Below, piece by piece: positions 25,501-40,500 of a stretch of 64,000 bases of DNA. Every line of letters starts with the position of its first letter. Within the stretch, counting starts at the first letter, position 1. A program made the translations under genes and the position numbers. The notes under the pieces were generated by a model that saw nothing but the letters and a program-made list of their open reading frames with translations, was not told the origin of the DNA and made no database searches. The stretch is from assembly GCA_916700875.1 (NCBI GenBank), contig CAKAKS010000022.1, forward strand, positions 9,663,013 to 9,727,012, written 5' to 3'. The stretch comes from Sebastes aleutianus (lineage: Eukaryota > Chordata > Actinopteri > Perciformes > Sebastidae).

Positions 25501-28500
25501 GGCCACGCACTTCCAGGGGTGATAGGGGTGGGCAGTCAGAGATGTCTCTTAAAGCTCACACTGAGATTTCTATACAAACAGATACAGAGGGCAACATTAG
25601 AATGGACACGAGGATGGAGCTGTCTGACTCTGAAAGGACCTCACCAAACAAACGACCTACCCCCTTAGAAATAGGCCAGTCTCCTAACCTCAAAGTTGAT
25701 TCCTCTACGCTTCAAGCCCCTCCTAAATCTCCCAAAGTGCTCTATTCCCCAATATCCCCCTGCATATCTCCTAGCAAATCCCTCGAGTTTGTGTCCTATG
25801 AGAAATCGCTGGGTGATACAAGCCCGCAAAAGCTAAGAGGAAGTGCGGATCCATCAAAAGCCTCTCCACCAAGTCCCCGGGGACCCAAAGCCATGCAGAG
25901 ATCCATGTCTGACCCTAAGCCCATGAGTCCAACAGGAGAAGAAAGGGCAACATCTGGCACCCAGTACAGTGATACGGTGAGTAATATCACTTTAATTGAC
26001 ATAAATATAAGAAAGAACATAGACTCTGGCTAACACAAACACAAAAGAGGGTTTAAGAAGATGAGGATTTTATTTATGTTTAAACTTTTCTTTTGGAATA
26101 TGCAAAACTAATTTAGATGTTTCTGGACAGGTATTTCCAGCTTGAGCCCATTTCTTCTTAAAATACCATGGCAGCAGCTCCAATGATGGCAGTTTTTCTT
26201 AGTTTTGGTTTGTTATGCCATTATGTACGGCACTAGTTTCATTTAGCTTGTCATTTAAATTAATGTAATCCACTCACAGTACAACTACATCATTTGACTG
26301 TTTTACTCACACATGAGTAAATATTTGTCCAGTGCAAACAAAAAAAGTTACCCAATGCAGACTTGAATGTTCTTCATACCAATAAGTACTATATGTAAAA
26401 ACTTAAATTCTGCTTTAACTTTAAGGATTCCAGTATGCATTCCTATCATAATACTGTACTGTGTGTTATGAAAACATAAAAGGCTGTAATTTAATTTTGG
26501 TTTGTGGACATACATAGGGAAACATATACAGAGAGGGAAGTAAAAGACACAACTGAATAGGCTACACATCCCCACATAGGCATCCTGTGCTGCTCCCGGC
26601 CCTCATGGGGTATGGAAGTCATTTTTCTGCCTGGGCAATTCACTGTTGAGAATCTCATACATACAGAAAAGGATGGGAAATGAGCTGAGCTTGCAGGAAA
26701 ATACTGAGCTGTCAGAGATCCATAGAGGCTTAATGTGAATAAATTACTTCTTAGGCATGTGCAGTTTAGTGAGTAGTCGGTGACATTTATGAGCAGGAAT
26801 ACCTTACTGGGAGGCACAAAAAGGTGTGTTTTCTAATAACCTTTAATAAACCTCAAATACACCGTGTTCATATCCTAATTTATAGTCATGACTTTATATT
26901 AATATTACACTATAGAGATACTAGAACTGATGCCCTTTTCTGCTTTTTTTAATTTGATCACATAACGGAAGTCTTGCAAAATGTAGCAATTATCTCAGGT
27001 GAATTTCATCTGAGTAATACGATTCAGAGAAAGCAATTCTTCACATTCTGATCACTACATAACCAGCTGACTCATTTATTTTGGGGATTAAGGGAACTGT
27101 TTGAATTCCTACAGCCCTTATCAGTTTTTTGTTTACTTTTCTTACAGGGGAAAGGCTCAGGTGGCACACCAACAGGCACTCAAAAGAAGGTGAAAAGGAC
27201 TCTCCCCAATCCACCGTCAGAGGACGAGTCAACGACGAGCGGCCAGACAGCATACAGCACAGGTTCGGCACGCCGACGAATGTGCCGCAATTCCAACATG
27301 GCACGTGCCAAAATACTGCAAGACATCGATCGTGAGCTAGATATGGTGGAGCGCGAGTCTTCCAAGCTCCGCAAAAGACAAGCAGAGCTCGATGAGGAGG
27401 AGAAAGAGATTGATGCCAAGCTTAGGTACCTGGAGATGGGCATTAATCGTAGAAAAGATGTGTTACTAAAGGAGAGAGAGAAGAGGGAAAGGGCCTATTT
27501 ACAGAGCGTTGCCGAGGACAGAGACTACATGTCAGACAGCGAGGTTAGTAATATCCGAGAGACGAGAGGTGGGCGCGGAAGTGGTGAAGACGAGGAGATT
27601 GAAGATCATGGTCTTGAACGTCCCAGGACAGCTCCCCAGTCAGAACTGGAGGACTTTGTCCCACCCCAAACCAAGCATGAGTATGGAAAATACTCCCAGT
27701 ATCAATACAATCAAACCCAATACCAGCAGTCTCTCTACCAGACTCCCCAGTCCTACCAGTCTCATTCTCTCTACTCCTCTGTCCCCTCGCTCACCAGTGC
27801 CCAGCAGCAGAGTTACCACCAGATGCTCCTGCTGCAGCAGAAAGCCGCAAGACAAGCCGCCCTCCTCTCAGAGCTGGACGCAACGAAATATGAAGTCATT
27901 AGCCGCCAGCCTGATCCCACATCATCAGCCTACCTGGGAGTCAAGTATGACAAATATGGCAACCACCTTGACCTCAGGGCCTTGGACGTGGGGAGTATAG
28001 CACGTAGCCCCATGTCAGCAGTTTCTGACTCCTATTACACAGATGTAGACCACCATACACCTCGGAGTTACATGTTGCTGGAAGATGCCGCAGAGCTGGC
28101 TAAGGGCTCCGTAGGTATGTCTTCATCTTACAGTCTGGCTGAGAGGGAGCTGGCCAAGGCGGAGAAGCTGCTGCGTAGGAGCGCTGCCGATCTGGGGTCT
28201 ACTGACTACCTGGGATCCACCTCTAGACTCCATAGCTATGGAAAGACCCCAGACGAGGAGGATACAATGGAGGAACCCTACGAACTGAAACTCCTGAAGC
28301 AGCAGCTCAAGCAAGAATTCAGGAGAAGCACGGGTGGGACGGAAAGCTTGGAACAACTGACAGGCCTCTCCCAGAACTACTATACCCCGAGCTCTAGCAT
28401 GTCTAGCTACTCCCAAAGACACTACCCAAAGACAGACAAGTACAGCATCAGTCGACTTACTCTAGAGAAGCAGGCGGCTAAGCAACTCCCAGCATCCATG

Positions 28501-31500
28501 TTGTACCAAAAACACAAGACTCCATTGTTAGAGCCTAAGATCTCCTCCAAGTATTCCTCTATTACAGACAACAGAGGTTTGGAGACGGATTATACCAGCT
28601 ATCTTGGGTCTACCAGCGCAGCTGCAAGAGCCAGCCGGCTCTCGCAAGATGAGCTCACCTTCGGCCTTCGTAAGAATATCGCAGAGCAACAAAAATACCT
28701 TGGGTCCACCTTGGGTGCCAACTTGGCTGGGTCACTAAACTTGGGCCAGAGCTTAGGTTTGGACTCTGCCTATCCTAGCGGCAGTCGCTCAAGACCCTCA
28801 TCCAGGCCCACATCTTGCTACGGCCTGGACTTGTCCATCAAAAGAGACCCTTCTAGCTCTTCGCTGAGGCTCAAAGGGGATGGTGAAACATCCGGGGATA
28901 TACCAAGCTATCAAACCCCCTCCGGTCGCACCAAACCCACAAGCCTTCCTATTGTGCAAAGTGGCCGCGGCCGACTACCCATAGTGGCCCAGAACTCGGA
29001 GGAAGAGAGTCCGTTGAGCCCTGTCGGGCAGCCTATGGGCATGGCCCGCGCATCAGCAGGACCACTGCCGCCCATCTCCGCTGATTCAAGGGACCAGTTT
29101 GGTTCCTGCCTGTCCTTGCAGGACTCCCAGCAGCAGCAACTGATCATGGAAGAGCCAACCAGGGGTAGGGGTTATGTGCTGATGGATGACCTTCAGGGCA
29201 CCATGTCAGATAGTGAAGGTAAAAAACAGACTTGTCACACTGTCACTCTTTTCCTACTTCATGTTTCATCCTTGAGAGTGTCTGGTTATGGTTTGTCTTG
29301 CTTGCATTTAGGACTATTGTATATAATATTTAGCTGTGTATTTATTGTAAATCTGCATGCATCTAACCTTAACTTTGGTGAACGTATCCTCTTTTTGTTT
29401 TCGGGTGTCAGTACTTTTGGTCAATCAGTTGAGATCTGGTGTGCATGCAAGCCTTTGTATGTCTTATAGGGTGTGCTTGAATGTATCTCTATGCATGCAC
29501 TGTGTTTCTGTCTGCATTCCACATATTGTGTAACTTTCCCATATTAGTTCACTGCATGATACCGTACAGTCGATCTTTCTGTTACAGCTACATTGTGTGG
29601 GAGGTTCCCCTCCTCAAATAGCAACCGCTCACTTGTGGAAGTCTGCGTTTTATTTAGAGCATGCTGATATTTGTAGCTGTTAAACTCTTAAAGAAGGCTT
29701 TCTTAGTCTTTCAAATCCTGCTTGTTAAGCATACAAGGCTTGAGCCACAATAGCAGAATGATCCTCTGAAACTTGGGTCAGGTTTTGAAAAACAAACACT
29801 GAAAAAGTGCCTCCCCTACTTGCAAATTTTAGATAGTCGGTACAGAATTCTGTCAGTTGAACCACTTCCTTCACAAATACTCTCCAAAATAACAGTATAT
29901 TGTAATAACACAGCCAATAGTACATTAATTATATTTTTGGATTCTACAATAGTTGAGGTGTAATGTGGATAGTGGATAATGTGGGTGTATTTCATCATAT
30001 TTAAGTGTATACTGTATATACAGTATATATAATATTTGTGGGTTGGATTATTATGATGCTAAACTATAGGCAAAACGTTACCAAATTATGACATTCCTAG
30101 AAAATAATATTTTGAAGCAGGACACTGTGATATTTTTTGAAATGCATGATATTTGGTTTCAGCACTTATATGTGTGTAATAAATATAAAACTCTAACTTG
30201 CATGTCTTGTTGTGAATACTTGCCTGTTCTGTGATACATCATCAGTGACTTTATGTTGCATGGAATACATTTATGCCTATTATTAACCTTTCTGTACAGT
30301 TTCTTTATACGGCATTTCCTGCCTTTTGTGTATTTTTTTAATTTTAAAACAGGAAACAATCTGATTTAAAAAAAAAAAACAATAATGCAAGAATACTATT
30401 TAAATTATCATTTGCTGAGCAAACATTCACATTTTTCTTTATTTTTCTCTATACTTACTGAAAGCATACAGTGTTACGTTTTTGTGAAATGTGCTGAACA
30501 GTGTCTTATTCCAACAGGAAAGAAAATCATTATTTTTTAAGCAAGTGCATAAAATTGTGTAAATCTCAGTTTACTGCTTGGTAAAAGCTATAAACCATCA
30601 ATTCAATTTATAAGCAATATATTGCTTATGCATACTCTTCCAGTTATGACTAAAAAAAAGGTTTTATGGAGTACTTATGCAGCAACGACTTGGTCAGTTT
30701 CCAAGCCGAGGACAGTGTTTTCATGGAAAGGGATGCAAAATGTGACAGTTTTAGTAATACTAATAGAGCTACCATTGTTTATATTTATGGCTTAAACATC
30801 TAAAGACCCCAGTTCTGAGTTGTCTTGAATGCAGCATAACTACTTGTTAATAAATTCATATGGATCCCATCATTTTGCAATATAAACCCATTTGCCTTGA
30901 TTCCAGCCCTAAGTGATTCCATGATGGCTTTGAACAGAGACGATGCGACCAATGGTAGAGTATTAGTTCAGTTCTTTAGTCATCCATTAGCTAACACATT
31001 AACCTGCACCACAAGTCAAATGCACAGCACCATAAAATGATGACCAAATGTTGGGGAGGTTTAAGACACTCGTAAAATGGCAAATTAACTTTAATTTGCA
31101 ATTCTTCAAACAAATTTCAGTGCTCTTCTCTCATCTTGTACTGATACTCAATGTTTTAGAAGAAACACAGTCACTTTCCTACCAATTGGAGTAATTAATA
31201 ATACAAAATATGTACATACCCAACATTTACATTCATAGAAAGTTACTGCATTATAGGTTCAGATTATGCTACTATACATACCGTACTAATACTGTTTTTA
31301 TTCACTCTCAAACTGCATTTTTTTTTTCTTATTTTACAATACCTGTGAAAATATGTTGTGTTCCTTGGCTTTCTTTCCCCTTTTCACAAGAAAGTGAACT
31401 CTCAACTCTCTCTGGCCCTTGTTGTCCTCATAGTTTTATCCCAATCACTATTTAGTGAAGACTTTGCATGAATTGAATCCTGCTTAATGACATGTTATCA

Positions 31501-34500
31501 CTTTTTATATGAACTGAAGAAGCCCATCCTATATATTAGGATGAAAACGTCTTCTCCGATTGGTTCTGAAATAGTGCTTGTTTTTGTCCTTGAAGCCTAC
31601 CACCTTAGACGAGAGGAGACGGACTGGTTTGAAAAACCTAGAGACGGGCGGTCGGAGAACGGACAAGAGAAGAGACAGGTGAAACAGGAAAACACACATA
31701 CTGTACACGTAGACACTGTAGTAAAGTTCTTGCATGTACTGTATACCAAGTCCAAGCAGTACTGAAATGCATGCACCCACATTCAATCACCTGTATATCT
31801 TTGTGGTATATATGTTCATGTTAACTGCAGACACTTAAAGAGGACCTATTGTGCTTATTTTAAGGTGCATACTTGTATTTTGGGTTTCCACTAGAACATG
31901 TTTTCAACTTTAATGTTAAAAAAAACCTTTATTTTTCTCATACCGGCTGTGCTGCAGCACCTCTTTTAACCCTCTGTCTGAAATGCTCTGTTTGCCAAGT
32001 CTGCTCTGATTGGTCAGCTGGCCCACTCTGTAGCAATTGGTCAACCAAACCAACTCTTTGGGCTCCACTCTAGCTAGTTTCGTTTGAGGGCGTGCCAAAC
32101 TAGCAGCTATAGGCGGGTATATGCAAAGTGTGTTACTTGGTGACATCACCACATTACAGAAGAAAAGGCGGGACTTCAAGCAAGGCGTTTCAGGCAGTTC
32201 AGGAGCAGTGTTTCTGTGGGGGGAGAGTAACTCCCTTTGGTCTGGACTTTGGGCTTTATAACTTTACAGACCTTTAACATGCACAAAAAAATATATAATA
32301 CACTAAAGGAAAGAGAAAAAACACAATAGGTCCTCTTTAAAGGCTGCACATATGTCCATATTGCAAAACTTACTTAAATGTTTCCCATTTATCTTGTATG
32401 TACATGACATCTCACCATTGTGTATGGGCCACAGGGAAAAGGCCCGTACTACCCCTTCCCTCACCTCAGGGTCAAACTGCAGAGGGATCCCAAAGACCGC
32501 AGTGTCTCAGGTAAAGTACCGCAATTTACTACATTTAAAAAAAGCAGCATGCTAAGAGCATTTAAAGAGGCATTACAAGCTAATGTGTTATTGACTGTGA
32601 TGCATGCATTAGATTTTTATTGACCCCGTTGCTTACTGACTGCATCAGATATTCACCGCATACATATTGTTTTCCCTTTATTGAATTTCAATGATTATGA
32701 GAGTAGATATTCACAAAGGCAGTAAAACGTACACATTAATATGGATCATAACGGTCCCATTAGGCTTACAGAGCATGACTAGTGTGCGTCACGCATTCTA
32801 TTTACTTGATATTCACGCCAGATCTCAACAAACTGGCGAGTCACTTCCCCTGCCATTACGTTCCATCACACCATTCCTCCAGGCTCAGAACAGGCAGACA
32901 TTTCATTTCCTGGCTTCCCTTTTGATTTGGCTCTTTTCCACGCTCATCAGTCATCGCCATGCTCAAAATGGCGTATCCCTCACACTCAGGATTATCTCGC
33001 ACAATTAACAGACAGCCCACAAAAGGAAGCGATTTGTTTACGAGGACCCGGTGCTGAACGGAGTCATTTTTGTTCTTGCTTCCATAACCTGGTTAAATAC
33101 TGTACAAATGAAGGAGGTTGTGCTTCTGTGTACATTCTGTTTGAGGGACATGATCAATATGTGGTTTACGGATAATCGGTAGAGGAGGTTGGCATGTGTG
33201 CTGTTGTCTGCTGTTCTACAAAAGCAGAGAGTAGTAAATACAGACGCAGAGAAATTGAGGAAAATCATTTAAAGTTGTCAAGCCGGCAAACTGAGTAACA
33301 GAAAGGTTGTAATGCCATAACATACATAGCACCTAAAATGCCTTTGGACAAACTTCTGAAAACACACATACAAAATGTGTTCCATTTAATTTCTTTTTAA
33401 GAAATGTAACTTTATTTTCATTAAATATAGTGCATAGTTATGGGGATTGAATGTAGGTTAGTTGACGTTTACACCTGTCTATTGATTTTGAAGAGCGGTA
33501 TAGAAATACAGCAAAACAAACAACAAATGCGCAGGAAAAAAAATCGAAAGAAAAGAAAAAATTCATTGGCGGTAACACAAAAAAAAGGAAAAGTTAGACA
33601 TAATTTATCACAAGTCACAAGGTATTAACACATGACACAGTTAACCTGTTAGACCATTAACAAGTCACTCTCATTTATTTCAATCAGACTAACGACAGGT
33701 CGCCTTATTTTCTCTAGATGTAATAAATTTCCTAATTCCTTCAGTCACATATCAAATATTGGGGACTTTTCAGATTTCCAGAATTGTAGCATCAGTTTTC
33801 TGGCTATAGCAGTGTGGATAGAGAGATGGCCTGGTTATTTGTAGCCTATTTTTCTCCCTTTTTTTGTCTGTGTTGGTGAGTCTGCATGGGTGTGTTGAAA
33901 AAAAAAAGGTAGATGTTACAAGCCAATGAGACTATCAGACTAATTAATAAGTCTTTTGTTTTTGGTCCCTAAACAGGAAATGGTCTGGGTATCCGTGTGG
34001 TTGGAGGGAAAGAGGTCCCTGGCAGTAATGGAGACATCGGAGCGTATGTTGCCAAAGTCCTACCTGGTGGAGCTGCAGAACAAACAGGAAAGATTCTTGA
34101 AGGTGAGCTCTTCTACCAAATTAAACTTCCCCTTGCGCAATAAAAAAAAATCACTTTTACGGGGAATGTTCCTAGAACATCACATAGTTTTACAAGGGGT
34201 TATGTGCCAGACTATTTCTTGGCCTTTTGACTTCTGTTGAATAATATAGTAGCTTGAAACTGCAACAGTTACCTATTCCAGTAAAAGTTTGTTCACTAGA
34301 TATGTGACCTGTGATTTCACCCTTACCCACCTCTCACTGACACCACCTCAGGATAAACTGCTGTGCGGTATAACACATTTCATGAGGTGGTATTTATTTC
34401 ACACGGGGGGAGTCTGGGTACCGTTAACCCACTCGCCCTCCACAGTCCATCTGTCTGCTCATAGTCCCCTTTAATGTCTGTGTTGAGCCACATTGAGGGT

Positions 34501-37500
34501 GTGGGACAAATGGTAAAGCTGTGCCCCCGCGCCTTTTTGAAGCTGCCACACTGGTGATCTATGGATGGTGAGATAGGGAGAGAGAGAGAGAGAGAGAGAT
34601 ACTGGCCGGTTTGGACCTTTGTAGTGTGCCATCCATCTGTCTGCGCTCTGTAGATGTGTGTGTGTTTGAGCGTGGGCAAATCTTTTCGTACTTTCTGTTC
34701 CTGTTTGTGTCTCCATCCCGTTCTTGTTTCTCTCCTCTCCACTTCTTTATCATATTATATTATAAAAGGTTTCAAGTGAAAACTGAGTCACGAAGAAATA
34801 CAAATAAAACCAATACAGTTGGGAACAATAGTGCAAATATTGGGACTCTTTACAACATAGTGGGAGTTACTAGATCTTAGTTGAGCATATTAACATTTGC
34901 CATTTGCTAATTAGCCCTAAACACAAAGTACAGCTGAAGGCTGACGGGAATGTTATTAGGTATTTTCAAATTCAAATGTTGACATGAGGAACAGTCTGAG
35001 GATCCCTAAAGTTATTAGAATTTGTTCTCTCTGGACCTTGAATATCTGTAGCAAATTTCACAGCAATCTGTTGCGTATTTCACAGCAATCCACACCTGTT
35101 CGACATCGCCATCCCTAGAGCCACAGTGCTAGTGTGCAAAAAACAAAAAATACAAAAGCAATTTTTAAAAATGAATAATACAAATTAAAATAAAATCAAT
35201 ACCAAGAGCCTTCTATCTTCTGTATAGTAACAACAGCATGTTATTTGTTTTCCAGCTTTATTCAGGATTTTAATCATGGATGGATTAATGATCGGTCATA
35301 CTGGGTTCACGCCCAGGCCCCACCCCTTGACCTTCACCTACAAAATATCACTCAAAGAGGCACATACCAACCAGGAAGAGACTCAAAATGACCACAAAGA
35401 AACACAAAACAACTACAAACAGACTCAAAATGACTATAAAGAGACACAAAGCAACTACAAGGAGATGCAAAATAACCACAAAGAGACACAAAACCATAGA
35501 GAGATATGTAACGACTACAAAAAGAGACACAAAACCACAACAGAAAGAGGTCAAACAGCTCTAAAGTCTGTGTGTCTTGCTCCTATAGTAGGAGAGCTGA
35601 TGTGGCCTTTTGCATGTCTGTGCCCAGGGGCCCATTGTCTCATAATCCAATCATGATTTTATTGCTTGGAAAAGTCTAAGGGCAGAGGATTCAACAAGCT
35701 GCGTAATTTCTCAAGCGCTTTATAGACCTTAGATTTTTTTCATTAGCATAACTTTCACATACTATACTATATTATTATTGTTTCATACTGTTTCTTTCAA
35801 CCGCTTTATACCGATAAATTCATACCTCGAGGAAATATTGGGGGTCAGCAGAGTTTTATATGTTTCTCTTTCCTGCTTTTTGCTATAATCCGTTGCTACC
35901 TGTTGCTGTAATCGTACTCTGTCTCAGCACCTCATTGTTCAGCCATTTCTATAGTCTCATTCATTATCATTCTATGTACAGAGAGAATCAAAGGTTTAGG
36001 GCTGAAGCTGTTGATGATTGCTTCGGTTCAAGAGTCACGATGCATCTGCGGCGTTGTTAGCCGCGAGGACAACTCAACCATGACAACAGCAGTCACCCTG
36101 TCATCAACGCCGAGCAGAACGGCTGCAAAGTACTTCGGTTCTGCCAGTGGGAACACGGCGTCTCACCCTCCGCGGTGTGAACGCGGAGGAATGTTGTCAG
36201 ATTCAACAAGCGTAGAGGCTCAGTGTCACAGAACGACACCGAGTGTACGAATACATGCTTGTTTGTCTGATCACCGGAATTTCAAGTTTCTTTGAACGTG
36301 TGCAAACTGCAACACTAATGCAAGCCTTTTAAGAGTGTGAACAATTTGCTGAATGGTATTTTGGTGAAACTACAGTAGCTTCCCTGTCACTCACACATGC
36401 AGCTCGAGAGTATCGTCGCAAACGGACCCTCCTGATGAGCTGTTTCAAGCCGTGTAAGTCCTGCCAGCGTGCAGGGGTGTGTTTTTGGAGGTTTGCTGTG
36501 CTTTGCCGTGTGGATTCATATGAGCTTTCACTGTTAAACATAATTAAACGGTCATTTTCTACTATGAGACGTTTGTTTTTGCCGGACTAGATGAGAGAAA
36601 CTAGTATCTGATTGGATTTTGTGTTCTTTCCAGGCCATAATGCATCATGCTGAAATCCTGCAAATTATAGTTTTCATAGCTGAAATAACACAAAGCCATT
36701 TCCAAGTTCGTTTTAACCCACTTCTGTGCCACGAGCAGCTTTGTCACACAGCTGCTGTTTGGGCTGTCAACAGCGTTTATCGCTCCAGTTTTTGGCTTGC
36801 AGTCTGACGTTTGAGTACAAGAATCAAAGCTTGTTTGTTCACTGAATTCAATCAAAGGGTGGATGTTAGACCCCTGATCTGGTCCCCTCATTTGGATCAA
36901 TTTAGTTTTAGAATGAATTGATCCCTTTAATCATTTAAAGGGCTACTCACTTAAAGGCTTTGATTGGATTCTTTGGTACAGACATTCTTTAGTATGCTGT
37001 GTTTTTGATTGTTTTCTTGTGTGTAAATGTGTAATTGTTTATAGGAATGCAAGTCCTGGAGTGGAATGGTGTTCTTCTGACGGGGAAGACCTATGAAGAG
37101 GTACAAGGGCTCGTCGGGCAGCCGTGCAACGAGGCAGAAGTGTGTGTCAGACTGTGAGTATATAACCACTCTCCTGTATTCTATTCTTAGCACGACATAC
37201 TCATCCTTCTATTATTTCTTTATTTTCTTCCTCATACTCTAATCATCACTTTGATCCATCATCTCCCTAATCCAATCATTACTTTTTTTTTTTTTTTACA
37301 TTTCCTGCCTCTTCATCTCCCTGATGTCCCCCTCTACTCGTCTTTCTATTTTCCAGTCATTGTCATGACTTCGAAAAGCTCAATTTCCCCCCAAATTATC
37401 AACAAGTTTGCGTCCCAACTCGTCACACACCGCCGCAAACCACTATAGTTAGGTTTAGAAAAGAACTGCATGGTTGGGCTTAAAAACTACTACGGTTGTA

Positions 37501-40500
37501 GAGTAAAAATGACTCTGAACGTTGTGAACAGGGGACACAAACGAACAGCTGATAGTAACGTGACACACGGGACACAAACAGCGGTCTCCTGGATGAAAGC
37601 CTTGTGTTTGCTGGACCCATCCACCTCCAATCCAACCGCCTGGTGTGTGTTTTCGTTCTTTAAACTGCGTCACTACACTTCCGGCTCATTTTCTACAAGT
37701 GTTTCCTGTTGCCACGGATGGGTTTACATTATCATTGATGGAAAGCTTTGTGCTACAGGGTGCCTTGTGCGGAGGTACCGAACGCCTATGGCCATGACAA
37801 AGCCTCGGTATTTAACGCCCTGGGAATGAGAACGGGCTTGGAATCAGTTCATAAGTAATCAGTCCTATATTCTTTATCCATTTTCCTTTTTACTTATTTT
37901 CTCTTTTTTCTCCTTTCTACTTGAGTTTTAATTTTCAGAATTATATGACACATTTTTTTCCTGTCTTTCAGTGATCTCAACATGCTGGCTGAGTCTGACG
38001 GTTCAGAGCACCTGGATTTCCAGGAGCACAGCAAAGGTGAGATAAAGTATTTCTAGAACTCCAGCAAGCAATCGCTGCTTCTCACTTTTCCCCTCCACCA
38101 CCACTAGTCCCTGCCTTCTCAGTATTTCATTCCCAATGAGCTTTTGTCTCTTGCAATTTTTAGACACTCTTGTCATATCGCTTTCATCTACAATTCTCTC
38201 TTTTCTCAAGCTCAGCCATGCATTACTTGTGGCCTATTTCTTCTTTCTGTCTGCATTACAGTGGGGCCATTAGATTGTCCTCAAAAGAGCTGTAAAGCCT
38301 TTGATATCCAACTTGAAGTTTCATGATTTCTGTCCCGTGGGTGCCTCTGGTGTGACCCCCCTCTAGGTGACAGACCTCCCAGGTCTCCAGGTGTTGACCC
38401 GAAGCAGCTGGCGGCTGAACTGCAGAAGGTGTCCCAGCAGCAGGCTCCCACCTCCACCTCCACCTCCTCCTCCGGCCTGCCCCCCACCACCTCGGCGACC
38501 TCCAGCCCCGGCCAGCCAGGATCTCCCTCCGTCAGCAAGAAACGCCACGGCAGCAAGGCCAGTCCGTTTGTCATGTTCAGCTTAGAATAGATTCAGCTTA
38601 ACATTTTTCAAAATTGGTAGTGTTGGTCACACATTACAGTAAGTGCAATATCATTATGAATTGCTGTATAAATTGCTTTCCGGTTCATACATCTGCAGTT
38701 TTCGTTTTTGTTCTGTTAACTTATAACTTTGTTAACTTCCTAGGGAGCTTTTGCAGTCTTAAAAATATTTCTTGAGAAACATGTAGTATCCTTTTGTTCC
38801 CAATTTGATCATAAAATTTGGGGAAGATATTTTGTTTACACCAAGTTTATTAAAATCTACCACATTCAGTAGCTCTTCTTTTAGTATCAATATAGCATTT
38901 AGAAAAGAATTGTGCCAGTAAGGAATAAAATGTAAGAATTCACCACTTGTAACTTATCTGAAATGAATATTAAATTAGATGCACCAATTTCAAGAGTTTC
39001 ACTTGTTTAGCCACAAGCACTGCATAAAGCACAGTGCAGTACAGTACATAGTGTCCAGTATGTACAGTCCAGTACACCCACCGGTAAACACTAAGAATCC
39101 ACCTACAGATATTTGCTTGCGGTATCTAAGCATGTTGCTTTTATTTCTTACAGACTGCAGAGGGAATGAAGACCCAGACCCACCCCGTCTCTGGAGAGAT
39201 ACAGGTCTGTGAAACAAAAGGATGAGCTCAGTAATGTTTATTAAATGTTTATTTATTAAAATTACAAATAAAATAAATACAAATAAAATTTAAATACAAA
39301 TTAAAATAAATAATGGTTGAATATAATTACAATTTAAATAAAATAAATTAAAGTAAAAAATTAAATGTTATTAAAATAAATTAAAAATTAAATGTGTAAA
39401 AATAAATGAAATTAAATATTAAAATAAAAGGAATACAATTAAAAAAATAATTAAATAAATGCAAGAAAATACAAAGTGAATCCTGTATTTTATTTATTTA
39501 TTCCATTGTTTCTGTCACCAAAATGCATTTGAATCCAATTCAATGTGCTTCTTTTCGCAGCTTCAAATCCACTACGACAAGCAGCTCGGCAACTTGATCG
39601 TTCACGTCCTGCAGGCCAGAAACCTCGCCCAGCGGGACAACAATGGCTATTCTGACCCGTTTGTTAAAGTGTATCTCCTACCAGGGAGAGGGTGAGTCAA
39701 GGGCTCGGACCCTGCAAGCACACCTTTTAGTAGTTCAGAACAGGATACAATATGAGAAAAAAGATGTAGCTGTACAAATTGTGTTGATTAAAGAGAGATA
39801 GAAGTGTGTAAGATGTGATTGTTTAAGCCACTTTTAGAGAAGGAATTTGAGTGATGCTTAGATATCCCCATTGACATCCAGGCTACAAAGACAGCCACTT
39901 TTTTAAGCTCAAACCTGATTTCCATTCATTTTAAAATCGATTTACAATTGATTTTGGCTTACCATGACATCTTTCAATGTGCAGCACATGACCTTTCTTT
40001 GGTATCAATTCCATAGCACCTATACACATCAGGTCCATCGAAGGATATGCTTTATAGTGTAGCTCCAGTGGCTTCATGTGATACGAACTCATCAGCTTAT
40101 CGCTGCTGAGTGACATAAACATTATGTAAAAGATACGAAGCTGCTCGTGTTCCTGTGTTGACGTTGCCCTCGCTGATGGGAGTTCTACTTTAGGTGTGAG
40201 TGCAGTCAAAATCAATAGCTCCCATATTTACCTGCAATACGATCCACACTCTCTCATAAGTCCGGAGCTCCCTTTCTCACTGTGATTGCGCTGTAATGTG
40301 ATTGACTCTCCCACCGTCTCTGCTGTTTGATGTCCCTCGAGAGAGTGTTTCTTCCTGGGATCGTTTCAGATAAAAGCAATCATATACAGTCTGTGTGCTT
40401 CGCAGCCGCCGCTACTCTCAGTCTGACACGTGCAGATGCAAACACCACTGTGGGTTTTAGACAGGGTTATGCTAAAGGGAGTGGGAGAGTGGTAACGGAC

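Larger units (their letters stand above)
34103..37044 (+). other. Intron between window exons 7 and 8
   Basis: A 2.9-kb intron holding a GA microsatellite (34576-34599), a reversed repeat fragment (about 34870-35110) and a minisatellite-bearing repeat (about 35270-35655). The GC-richer block at 36000-36300 is unassigned. Confidence 0.8.

Noticed and set aside
29219..29469. Extension of exon 4 beyond the GTAAAA donor
   Set aside because: The tail is hydrophobic and unlike the protein, and the donor leads in phase to AYHLRREE in the next exon.
36000..36300. GC-richer block with an open frame of 94 codons
   Set aside because: It looked coding by composition, but no splice sites in phase with pclo and no recognisable domain were found.
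38561..38566. GT donor A|GTCCGT as an alternative exon-10 end
   Set aside because: It needs a different acceptor and poor consensus; the GC donor at 38558 fits better. It is kept as an open alternative.
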